From an uncultured Clostridia bacterium (GTDB taxonomy: Bacteria; Bacillota_A; Clostridia; Oscillospirales; Oscillospiraceae): 9,726 nucleotides of DNA. This document shows positions 1 through 6,566 of the stretch, piece after piece (within the stretch, counting starts at the first letter, position 1; every line of letters starts with the position of its first letter). The stretch is taken from NCBI GenBank assembly GCA_949289625.1, contig CASEPH010000185.1:1-9726 (forward strand), written 5' to 3'. Made by a program: the position numbers and the translations under genes. The notes beneath the pieces are model-generated. The model saw nothing but the letters and a program-made list of their open reading frames with translations, was not told the DNA's origin and searched no databases.

Positions 1-1110
1 GCCTCTTTTCTGTTCGGGCAAATGGTCAACCTGGCCACAGCAATGATGGCGTTCCTGCCGGCTCCCGGCAGTTATGGGGTGCAGCTGCTGTATTTGCTGT
101 GCAGTATCCCCATGGTGGCTGTGGGTGTCATGCTGTACCTGACCCCCAATATCCTGCCCACACCCGGGGAAGGCATGAGCCTTGCGATCTCCAAAAAGAC
201 CGGCCTGTCCATTGGGGCCAGCAAGACCGTCTTCGACTGCTCCCTGGTGGTGATTTCCGCCTCCGTGTCCCTGATCTATTTCCACCGGCTGGTGGGGGTA
301 CGGGAAGGCACCGTCATCTGCGCACTGCTGGTGGGCTTTGTGATGAAGCAGCTGCAGAAGGTCTGCCAGAAGCCGCTGCTGCGGTTTGTGGAACGGGAGG
401 ACAAAATCAGCCGTGCCATTCGTCAGGCTTCGGAAGGTTATGAGACGGATTCCTCCGGGAAACCAAAAATCATCATCACCATTGGTCGGGAATTTGGCTC
501 CGGAGGTCATGAAATCGGTGAGATTTTGGCAAAAAAGCTGGGCATCACCTTCTACGATCAGCAGCTCAACGAAATGGCCTCGGCACAAAGTGGCCTCTCT
601 CTGGCCAAAGTGGAAGAACTGGAGCACCACATGGAGCGGGAGATCCTGTACGATTTCAAAAATGCGGCCTATGCTATGACCAGCGAAGGAATGTCTCCGG
701 AGGAACAGCTGTTTGTCGCCCAGACCACGGTAATTCGGCAGATCGCGGCCGGGGACGAGAGCTGCGTGATTATGGGACGCTGTGCGGACTATGTGCTCTA
801 TGATGATCCCAACTGTTTCCGGCTCTTCATCCACGCCCGACCCGATGCGCGCATCGAACGGATTATGCAGCAGTTCGGTCTGAGCCGGGAGGAGGCAGCC
901 CAGCAGATGGAAAACACGGACCGATCCCGGGCACAGCATTACAAGCACTTTACCGGCCGGGTCTATGGAAAACAGGAGTATTACCACCTGGGCCTGGACA
1001 GCAGTATGCTGGGCACAGAGGCCAGTGTGGACGTAATCATGCAAACCATCATGCATTGGTGCGATGTCCGGGGAACCCATCCCCTGTCGGCCCGGATCCA
1101 GCATACATAA
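1..1110 (+). CDS. YczE-like membrane domain fused to cytidylate-kinase-like domain (5' partial)
   Basis: The reading frame is open from base 1, and seven codons precede the first in-window ATG at 22, so the gene begins outside the window. Counting from that ATG, about residues 20-115 hold hydrophobic segments (near 22-42, 72-88 and 97-110) and a TPNILPTPGEG-type loop like the YczE/YitT-related (DUF6198) membrane family. A charged linker follows, then from about residue 148 a cytidylate-kinase-like domain (Cytidylate_kin2 type). It has a glycine-rich phosphate loop GREFGSGG (155-162), FYDQQL, VIMGRCADYVL (249-259) and an arginine-rich lid region near 279-313. Such kinases phosphorylate CMP-like nucleotides, but this membrane-linked subgroup has no role I can state from sequence. 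The gene converges on a LysR gene and shares its terminator. The fusion appears intact and in frame. Confidence 0.85.
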   Translation, partial: ASFLFGQMVNLATAMMAFLPAPGSYGVQLLYLLCSIPMVAVGVMLYLTPNILPTPGEGMSLAISKKTGLSIGASKTVFDCSLVVISASVSLIYFHRLVGVREGTVICALLVGFVMKQLQKVCQKPLLRFVEREDKISRAIRQASEGYETDSSGKPKIIITIGREFGSGGHEIGEILAKKLGITFYDQQLNEMASAQSGLSLAKVEELEHHMEREILYDFKNAAYAMTSEGMSPEEQLFVAQTTVIRQIAAGDESCVIMGRCADYVLYDDPNCFRLFIHARPDARIERIMQQFGLSREEAAQQMENTDRSRAQHYKHFTGRVYGKQEYYHLGLDSSMLGTEASVDVIMQTIMHWCDVRGTHPLSARIQHT

Positions 1111-1149
1111 CAGGAACCCGAAACCGCTGTCATCGGTTTCGGGTTCTTG
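1111..1149. terminator. Bidirectional hairpin terminator between convergent genes
   Basis: A 16-bp stem (1111-1126 paired with 1134-1149, one G-T wobble) closes a 7-base loop. It lies directly after the stop of the rightward kinase gene and 2 bp from the stop of the leftward LysR gene. Neither side has a strong T-tract, although a short T-rich stretch follows on the + strand, so it may act as a terminator for both genes or as a barrier hairpin. Confidence 0.75.
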
Positions 1150-1151
1150 TC

Positions 1152-2042
1152 TTATTCCGGTAAAAATAGCTCCTGGATCACCTGGAGAAACAGCTTTGCC
1201 GCAGGATTCCCCATGTTTTTTCGCCAGGCGATGACATAGGTTCTCACCGCGTCGTCGCCGGGGATCCGAACCAGCTTCACATTCTGGGCATAAAACACGC
1301 TGCCCACCGCCTCGGGCACAATGGCGATGCCGGTGCCTGCCCCCACAGACAGCAAAACCGCTTCCGCCCGGTCATACTGGCAGACAACGCTGGGCGAGAA
1401 TCCCCGGGCAGCACAGACCCGCCGGATCTCATTGTACAGCGCCGGTCCATCGGACTCGGACACGGCGATAAACCGCTCCTCTGCCAGCCTGGAAAAATCC
1501 AGGGGCTGATCCGCCAGAGGATGCTCCGCAGGAAACGCCACGCAGAGGTGGTCCACATGGGAGACGATATAGTCAAAGCTTTCACCGGCAGGCACCATGT
1601 CCCGGACCGCAAAGTGGAAGTCATATTTATCTGCGTTCATGGCCAGCACCTCGCTCTGCCCGGAGGTGAACGTAATATTCGTCAGAATATCCGGATACCG
1701 GCGGGAAAAGGCGGCCAGGCATTTGGACAAAATTGCGCTGGAGGTGGTCAGGGCCGAGATGGTAACGCTGCCCGTCTTGCCCAGCTCCATCTGATGGATC
1801 CGAAAGGCAGCCTTTTCCGCAATATCGATGATCTCCAACGCACTGGGAAGCAGTTCCCGTCCGGCCTCGGTGATGGAAACGCTTTTTTTGGAACGTAGGA
1901 ACAACGGCGCGCCAAGCTGCTTTTCCAATTCGCCGATATTATGGCTCATGGAGGGCTGTGTAATGCCGCAGCGCCGGGCAGCTTCGGAAAAATTCAGCGT
2001 CTGCGCCAAAGCCACGAAGTATTTAAGCTGGGTAATGTCCAT
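1152..2042 (-). CDS. LysR-family transcriptional regulator
   Basis: At 296 residues this is normal LysR length. Residues 1-60 form the winged helix-turn-helix DNA-binding domain: MDITQLKYFVALA, then FSEAARRCGITQPSMSHNI as the helix-turn-helix, then the wing with LFLRSKKSVSITEAGRELL. Residues from about 90 to 290 form the two-lobed periplasmic-binding-like effector domain. The ATG is preceded by an AAGGGG ribosome site at seven bases' spacing and by a near-consensus promoter, so it does not depend on the flavodoxin gene upstream for transcription. LysR proteins usually bind as tetramers to targets near their own gene. Here no divergent target gene is present, so its regulon is unknown. It could regulate the flavoprotein pair, but the more obvious candidate for that is the PucR-type regulator. 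Confidence 0.93.
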   Translation of the reverse strand: MDITQLKYFVALAQTLNFSEAARRCGITQPSMSHNIGELEKQLGAPLFLRSKKSVSITEAGRELLPSALEIIDIAEKAAFRIHQMELGKTGSVTISALTTSSAILSKCLAAFSRRYPDILTNITFTSGQSEVLAMNADKYDFHFAVRDMVPAGESFDYIVSHVDHLCVAFPAEHPLADQPLDFSRLAEERFIAVSESDGPALYNEIRRVCAARGFSPSVVCQYDRAEAVLLSVGAGTGIAIVPEAVGSVFYAQNVKLVRIPGDDAVRTYVIAWRKNMGNPAAKLFLQVIQELFLPE

Positions 2043-2062
2043 GGTATCACCCCTTCGCAGCT

Positions 2063-2091
2063 ATTATCTGTTGTTCGTTCGGGAAAGTCAA
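2063..2091 (-). promoter_or_regulatory. Sigma-70-type promoter of the LysR gene
   Basis: Read on the minus strand, TTGACT (2091-2086) and GATAAT (2068-2063) are separated by exactly 17 bp, 20 bp ahead of the LysR ATG. The LysR gene is thus probably a separate transcription unit although it follows the flavodoxin gene on the same strand. A small GCCTCA/TGAGGC hairpin at 2117-2131 lies between the two genes, but it has no T-tract. Confidence 0.8.
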
Positions 2092-2187
2092 GTTTTTTCA
2101 CATCCCTGGTCCGATTGCCTCATTTTGAGGCTTTGACCTCCATTCGCATGGTAGGCTACGGCAAAGCGTTGGCCTTGTACACCGCCC

Positions 2188-3003
2188 TCAACTGATGGAG
2201 ATATACTGAGAACCCACCATATTGCGTTCCCCATTGAAGGTACAGAAGTAATCCTCCACCAGATCTCCGATCAGCGCTTTCGCTTTTGCTTCATCTCTGG
2301 GGCCAGGCTTCTCCCACATACGGGCATGGAAGAAATAGGTGGCAGGAAACTTGGTGCCATCAGCTTTTTCATAGACTTCCGCATCAGGAATTGGCAAATC
2401 GGTACCGTCCTCGGCGTGGTTGAACATGGGCTTTTCCCCCGGCTTTAGTCCCGCGGGACCAAATTCCTGTCCACAGCACGCGAACCGGCCCACCACCGCA
2501 ACATTGTTCAGCTGCAAAAACAGTTTCAGGATCTCCAGCGTGGCGGTGCATTCATCAGAACCGTAAAATCCGCCGCCATAGGTGGTAAACACAACGCCCA
2601 GAGGCTTATACTGATGCTGGTAAATTGCACCAGGATATGGGCCCCGGTTTCCCGAGCGACGCCATTGGAGCTCTTGGGGCTTTTCCTGTTCCTTGGGTGG
2701 TTCCCCGCCAGCACCAGGCTGGGGCATGGTAAATTCCTTAGCTCCACCTTCCACAGTAGCCGCAGTTTGCTCCTCCAGACCGGAATGGGCCCCCAGGGAA
2801 AACAGCTTGCTGACGATCTTCAGGGGATACCCCGCTACAATGGGGCTGCCCAGGCAGATCACATCATAATCGTCAAAATAGACGTTCTCCTGCATTTCCG
2901 CCAAATTCATCCCATTCTTCAGCCGATACATCACCACGTCCCAGCGATATGCTTCAAAGGTTTCCCGAAACCAATTTGCGATCTTTTCCGTGTTTTTTGT
3001 CAT
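2188..3003 (-). CDS. Flavodoxin-like protein with a proline-rich insertion; true start uncertain
   Basis: From the ATG at 3003 the product is 271 residues. It is recognisable as flavodoxin-like from TKNTEKIAxWF (end of the FMN phosphate loop and first helix), FDDYDVICLGSPIVAGYP (residues 43-60, third strand and first flavin loop) and the TYGGGFYGSDECTATLEILKLF region (141-162) followed by NVAVVG and a Cys-Cys pair (176-177). Between the flavin loops lies a Pro/Gly/Glu/Gln-rich insertion of roughly 40 residues (88-125) not found in short flavodoxins. A C-terminal extension follows residue 180. The phosphate loop reads TKNT instead of the usual TGNT. The gene lies 41 bp behind the FAD/ferredoxin gene on the same strand and probably passes electrons to or from it. 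The first beta strand is encoded upstream of this ATG (see 3004-3041), so this start gives an incomplete fold. Confidence 0.75.
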   Translation of the reverse strand: MTKNTEKIANWFRETFEAYRWDVVMYRLKNGMNLAEMQENVYFDDYDVICLGSPIVAGYPLKIVSKLFSLGAHSGLEEQTAATVEGGAKEFTMPQPGAGGEPPKEQEKPQELQWRRSGNRGPYPGAIYQHQYKPLGVVFTTYGGGFYGSDECTATLEILKLFLQLNNVAVVGRFACCGQEFGPAGLKPGEKPMFNHAEDGTDLPIPDAEVYEKADGTKFPATYFFHARMWEKPGPRDEAKAKALIGDLVEDYFCTFNGERNMVGSQYISIS

Positions 3004-3041
3004 GGTGGCGTATAGAATTAACGCCCGTCTTTTGCTTTCAA
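3004..3041 (-). other. Out-of-ORF coding stretch for the missing first strand of the flavodoxin
   Basis: Continuing the flavodoxin frame upstream of the ATG at 3003 gives RALILYAT, which joins to MTKNTEKIA to make a textbook flavodoxin beta-1 strand plus phosphate loop. Scanning this frame back to its upstream stop (near 3268-3270) shows no ATG, GTG or TTG, only ATT, ATA and CTG. A TTG at 3041-3039 starts four bases after the stop of the upstream FAD gene, but it is one base out of phase. A single missing base in the AAAA or GGG run just after it would restore TTG-AAA-GCA into the flavodoxin frame. The stretch is therefore probably coding, with either a frameshift, a sequence error or a rare start codon. 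Confidence 0.6.
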
Positions 3042-3044
3042 CCG

Positions 3045-4790
3045 TTATTTCAACTGACGAACATAGGCGGATGCCTCGCCACCGGCATAAAAACCGGACG
3101 CCATGGCCCAGTTCAGTTCCCCGATGGAACCGCCCCCATATTTTTGATTGCAGAAGATTCCGCTGGCGCTGTCTCCCACCGCATAGATCCCGGGAATTAC
3201 GTCGTCGCTCTGATCCTTTCGGACACGAAAATCCTTGTCGATCATGATTCCGCCACTGGCAGATTCGTTAAAGCGCAGGAGCGTAATTGCGTAAAACGGA
3301 GGCTTCAGTACCGGATGTTTGGAGAACTTTCCAATACTTCCCATCGGTGAGACCTTCGGCCCGTTATCGTGTTTCAATTCCTCGTTATATGCTTCGATGG
3401 TTTGGATGAAATCCGCAGGTACACACCCCAGCTTTTCCGCCAGTTCCTCCAGCGACCATGCTTTTCGGCAGGGAAAACCGAGGGACGATTCATAGTCCAG
3501 TGCCTCCTGCCAGCGACCATGGGCTGCATGACCATGTTTGGTGTGATCACGGTCATCGTCATATCTGGCTTTCCCGTTGGCGTCGGCACCATCCTGATCC
3601 AGGATCGAATAGACGACACAATTGGGGACCTCATCCAGATTGGCTCGTTTTCCCAATTCAATACGAATCCGTTTTCCGTTGTTATCCACAATAGGCTCTG
3701 CCGACAAGGACATCCCCACCAACGTATAGTCGTAAGGATGATGTAGTGGTCCACCGGCAGGGGCTCGTACATGGTCATCATCCAAGCAGACATAGCCGCC
3801 CAAGGGTTTGACCAGGGCCATGCCATCCCCTGTGTCGGACCAGACGGAAAGTCGCTTGACCGGTACTCCCTCAAAGGCCTTGGGATTTACCTGGCGAAAT
3901 AGTTCATCGTTATGGGCAAAACCACCGGTAGCAATGATACAGGCTTTGGCGTTGACGATCACCTGTCCACCCGGATCTGTCCCGATGACCTGAGTAAATC
4001 GGCCGGCCTCATCCAGTTTCAGTTCTGTGGCCGGACACTCGAAGAACAATTCGATTCCGAGCTTTTTACACTGTTCCAGCATTAGATCCACCACATAGGT
4101 ACCCATAAAGCCAGGGCCCATGGCGTGATCAGAGCTTTTTTCATTTTTAGTACGTTCCGGAAAATCAATCTCCAAGCGGGGGCCCTTTCCTCCCCCCTGG
4201 GGAATCGGTCCCTGAGGTGCAGAGACATTTGCATCCGGCTTGACCACAGTTTTCGTGATCCATTTTTCCCAGCCACCAAAGTCCAGCATCCAGTCAAACA
4301 TTTCGCCAACACCGTATACCGTCTTTTTCAGAAGGTCTCTGTCAAAGTGTCCTTGGCTGCGCTCATAGCTCATCTCTACAATCTGATCTCGCGTATCCTC
4401 ACATCCAGCTTCCTCGTGCCACTTGCTCCAATACGGGAAGAAGCCATGTCCCAGATTGGTGCACCCACCGTGTTTTTTACTCTTTTCCAGTATTACGACC
4501 TTTTTTCCGGTAAGCTGGGCAGCGCGAACCGCTGCGACAAGACCGCTTCCGCCAGCACCAAGGACCACAATTTCCGCATCCACGACAATCGGATCATGGG
4601 GAATTACGGTGTCCTTCTGGTCCAGATCATAGCATACGCCTGTGGGACACACCTGCGCACACCTTCCGCATTGAATACACTTTGATTCGTCTATTTCATA
4701 GCTTGTTCCTACAAATTTGATTGCCTTGACCGGGCATTCGTTGAAGCAGTAATGACAGCAGGAACAGCGCGGCCCAATATGATAACGCAT
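3045..4790 (-). CDS. FAD-dependent oxidoreductase with N-terminal 2x[4Fe-4S] ferredoxin domain (fumarate-reductase-like fold)
   Basis: From the ATG at 4790 the product is 581 residues. Cysteines 9, 12, 15 and 19 and then 38, 41, 44 and 48 form two CxxCxxCxxxCP motifs of an 8Fe ferredoxin domain. A Rossmann FAD site follows: IVVLGAGGSGL with the acidic residue of ILEKS at about 102. The C-terminal GIYAVGDSASG and YGGGSIGE complete an FAD_binding_2 flavoprotein of the fumarate/urocanate-reductase superfamily. There is no heme domain and no signal peptide, so it is cytoplasmic and probably fed by ferredoxin or flavodoxin electrons. The arginine of the NRLGG motif that contacts fumarate is replaced here (NQKYGG, residues 548-553), so the substrate is probably not fumarate. 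The ATG is preferred because AAGGAG lies ten bases upstream. The GTG three codons earlier (4799) is one base from that site. Confidence 0.9.
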   Translation of the reverse strand: MRYHIGPRCSCCHYCFNECPVKAIKFVGTSYEIDESKCIQCGRCAQVCPTGVCYDLDQKDTVIPHDPIVVDAEIVVLGAGGSGLVAAVRAAQLTGKKVVILEKSKKHGGCTNLGHGFFPYWSKWHEEAGCEDTRDQIVEMSYERSQGHFDRDLLKKTVYGVGEMFDWMLDFGGWEKWITKTVVKPDANVSAPQGPIPQGGGKGPRLEIDFPERTKNEKSSDHAMGPGFMGTYVVDLMLEQCKKLGIELFFECPATELKLDEAGRFTQVIGTDPGGQVIVNAKACIIATGGFAHNDELFRQVNPKAFEGVPVKRLSVWSDTGDGMALVKPLGGYVCLDDDHVRAPAGGPLHHPYDYTLVGMSLSAEPIVDNNGKRIRIELGKRANLDEVPNCVVYSILDQDGADANGKARYDDDRDHTKHGHAAHGRWQEALDYESSLGFPCRKAWSLEELAEKLGCVPADFIQTIEAYNEELKHDNGPKVSPMGSIGKFSKHPVLKPPFYAITLLRFNESASGGIMIDKDFRVRKDQSDDVIPGIYAVGDSASGIFCNQKYGGGSIGELNWAMASGFYAGGEASAYVRQLK

Positions 4791-4800
4791 AGAATACACA

Positions 4801-4806
4801 CTCCTT
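4801..4806 (-). promoter_or_regulatory. Ribosome binding site deciding the FAD gene start
   Basis: AAGGAG on the minus strand lies ten bases ahead of the ATG at 4790 but only one base ahead of the in-frame GTG at 4799. This makes the ATG the likelier start. No good -10 box is seen upstream on this strand, which suggests activator-dependent transcription. Confidence 0.7.
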
Positions 4807-4843
4807 TTTTACTTTGGATCAATCGCTGATACGCCGCGCAATT

Positions 4844-4879
4844 GGGGCGAATTTGTCCAACGGGGCGCTCTTGTCAACG
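4844..4879. repeat. Tandem 18-bp-period direct repeat, candidate operator
   Basis: Two near-identical units follow each other head to tail: GGGGCGAATTTGTCCAACG at 4844-4862 and GGGGCGCTCTTGTCAACG at 4862-4879. They share GGGGCG, TTGTC and AACG, and differ in three spacer bases and one extra C. They lie in the divergent region between the FAD gene and the PucR-type gene, and the second unit covers the -35 box of the latter. Period and position suit a dimeric regulator bound on one DNA face, most simply the PucR-type protein itself. Binding is inferred. Confidence 0.6.
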
Positions 4880-4899
4880 AAAAGCCGACGCGTTATAAT
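4871..4899 (+). promoter_or_regulatory. Sigma-70-type promoter of the PucR-type regulator
   Basis: TTGTCA (4871-4876) and a perfect TATAAT (4894-4899) are separated by 17 bp. Transcription would start near 4906, leaving a leader of about 20 bases. The -35 hexamer lies within the second unit of the tandem repeat, so a bound protein there would block or modulate this promoter. Confidence 0.85.
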
Positions 4900-4912
4900 G
4901 AATAATATGGTT

Positions 4913-4920
4913 AGGGGGGA
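4913..4920 (+). promoter_or_regulatory. Ribosome binding site supporting a TTG start
   Basis: AGGGGGGA ends six bases before the TTG at 4927. No ATG in the same frame has a comparable site, so the regulator is read from TTG, which may keep its level low. Confidence 0.75.
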
Positions 4921-4926
4921 TAATCT

Positions 4927-6510
4927 TTGCTTTGCGATTTGAATGAAATTGTGGCAGCCTTGGCGCAATTATACCCGATTGAGGTTGTGGGCTCTGTGGA
5001 GGTCCCCATCCGATTTATAAAGAGATTGAAGGCCGATGAGCCGATTGATTTGAAACCGGAAACCTTATATGTGGGAACACCAGCAGACCTATCCAACCTT
5101 CCAGTGGATCAGGATTTGACCAGCTTTCCCGTCTTGTGCGTGCAGGAAATGCAAACAAACAGCTGCCGGATGCAGCCCACATCCATGCGAACGCTGGTGT
5201 ACATCTATCAGCAGAAGCTCGACGAGGTCCTGATGCGGCTTTTGGAAATATTCTTCGACCTGGGGCAGCGCTTAAGTCCCATGTCTGTGCTATATCAGCG
5301 GCTGCTGCAGTGTCGAACCATCGACGCCATGCTGTCCTGTGCGGCTGAGGAAATTCATGTTCCTGTCATGCTGGTAGACAACCAGCATCGTGTTACCCAT
5401 TCAGCCGCCACCCAGAAAACATCCATGGCCATCACTCGGCTGCAAAATGCCTGTGCATTTTATCCCAATATCGCCACCCTGCCAGGCTATGATTCCGAAT
5501 TATTTGAATATGATTTCAAGCCAGAGCGAGAGCGTTTTCATATCTCTGTTCTGTGCTTTGACAATACCTATTTGTTTTTCTTTGATGTTTTGGATATCCA
5601 AGGTCATATGCAGGGAAAACTTCTGGTCTTCAACCACACACGGCAGCTTCCCCAGCAGACCATGGACGACTGTCTGCTGCTGCTTCGGTTTATTGCAATG
5701 TCGGTTCATGGGGAACACACCCAGGCAGAAAGCGAGACAGTGGAAGACTTTTTACTGGCAGTCTTCCACGCGGAGCTGCCAGATGCAAGCACATTCGCGC
5801 AAATTACGGCCCGGTTTGGCTGGAAGCTTAAGCCCAACCTATATGTTTTGATTTTCAGTAATGGTGGACAATTGTCTGGCGTTGCATTTCGAGACAGTTT
5901 ACAGTATTATCTGTCTCTATTGCCAGGAAGCCACGGCTTTTTATATCATGGGCAGGTAATTCTGATCTATGACGCTGTGTCGGTGCTGGCCTCCGCAGAG
6001 ACCCCTGTCCTATCCGAGCTACTTTCCGCCCTTCGATCCCATGGGCAACAATGCGGTATCAGCGGTGTGTTTCACAGTTTGACAGAGCTGAAGCATCGAT
6101 ATCTGCAGGCGTTGCAAGCACTTCATTTCGGTTCCTTGATGCAGTCAACCGCAATCATTCATTTTTATGAGGATTGCGCGGTCTATCGTTTGGCCGAACT
6201 CGCCTCCATCCATGAAAATCTCCGGGATCTGATCTCAGACGGCTTTCGCCGCCTGGTGCTTTGGGACAAAGCCTACAAAACTGAACTTGTAAAAACTCTG
6301 GAAGCCTATTTGCTGCACAGAGGCAATGTGGCAAATTGTGCCCGTACCCTTCGTTTTCATGTAAACACAATCAAATATCGGCTCGGAAAAATCGAGGAGA
6401 TAACCGGATGCAGCCTTTCAGACGGAGAGAGCTACTTTAAGCTGGCATTGTCCATGAAAATCTTTCGTTATCTGCAACAAAATGAACCTAGTCAACCTCC
6501 CGTCAATTGA
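4927..6510 (+). CDS. PucR/CdaR-type transcriptional regulator
   Basis: This 527-residue protein ends in a PucR-type helix-turn-helix (HTH_30). From about residue 456, KTLEAYLLHRGNVANCARTL, HVNTIKYRLGKIEEITG and a final YFKLALSMKIFRYL helix are all characteristic. The middle part (about 275-420) resembles the GGDEF-like domain of CdaR proteins, and residues about 130-250 look like a ligand-sensing region. The N-terminal 100 residues resemble the PucR N-terminal domain. Members of this family control purine, sugar-diacid or other small-molecule catabolism, usually activating neighbouring genes when an effector binds. It is divergent from the FAD/flavodoxin pair with a repeated operator candidate between them, so it is the likely local regulator. 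Its effector is unknown. It is read from TTG behind a strong ribosome site. Confidence 0.88.
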   Translation: MLCDLNEIVAALAQLYPIEVVGSVEVPIRFIKRLKADEPIDLKPETLYVGTPADLSNLPVDQDLTSFPVLCVQEMQTNSCRMQPTSMRTLVYIYQQKLDEVLMRLLEIFFDLGQRLSPMSVLYQRLLQCRTIDAMLSCAAEEIHVPVMLVDNQHRVTHSAATQKTSMAITRLQNACAFYPNIATLPGYDSELFEYDFKPERERFHISVLCFDNTYLFFFDVLDIQGHMQGKLLVFNHTRQLPQQTMDDCLLLLRFIAMSVHGEHTQAESETVEDFLLAVFHAELPDASTFAQITARFGWKLKPNLYVLIFSNGGQLSGVAFRDSLQYYLSLLPGSHGFLYHGQVILIYDAVSVLASAETPVLSELLSALRSHGQQCGISGVFHSLTELKHRYLQALQALHFGSLMQSTAIIHFYEDCAVYRLAELASIHENLRDLISDGFRRLVLWDKAYKTELVKTLEAYLLHRGNVANCARTLRFHVNTIKYRLGKIEEITGCSLSDGESYFKLALSMKIFRYLQQNEPSQPPVN

Positions 6511-6525
6511 GCCTGACCGTTGGAA

Positions 6526-6553
6526 GCAGAGCCCATATAGGGCTCTGTTTCCT
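6526..6553. terminator. Hairpin terminator between the PucR-type gene and the solute-binding-protein gene
   Basis: CAGAGCCC (6527-6534) pairs with GGGCTCTG (6540-6547) around an ATATA loop, followed on the + strand by TTTCCTT. It lies between the stops of two converging genes and can serve both, with the better T-tract on the + strand. Confidence 0.8.
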
Positions 6554-6566
6554 TGTGCGATCCTTT

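Noticed and set aside
1521..1898. Rightward open frame of 125 codons inside the LysR gene
   Set aside because: Antisense to a clear LysR protein, with no ribosome site and no recognisable domain; a shadow frame.
2117..2131. GCCTCA/TGAGGC hairpin after the flavodoxin gene
   Set aside because: Only six base pairs with a three-base loop and no T-tract; too weak to call a terminator.
2103..2195. Rightward frame ending SIRMVGYGKALALYTALN between the LysR and flavodoxin genes
   Set aside because: It looks like a protein C-terminus, but I cannot assign a family, and it overlaps the LysR promoter region and the flavodoxin stop. Possibly a gene remnant; not claimed.
4125..4685. Rightward open frame of 186 codons inside the FAD gene
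   Set aside because: Antisense to the well-supported FAD/ferredoxin protein, low-complexity and unfamiliar sequence, no start signals.
4849..4877. Perfect TTGACA on the minus strand as a -35 box for the FAD gene
   Set aside because: It is the mirror of the regulator's -35 (TTGTCAA is almost palindromic), and no acceptable -10 lies 15-19 bp downstream.
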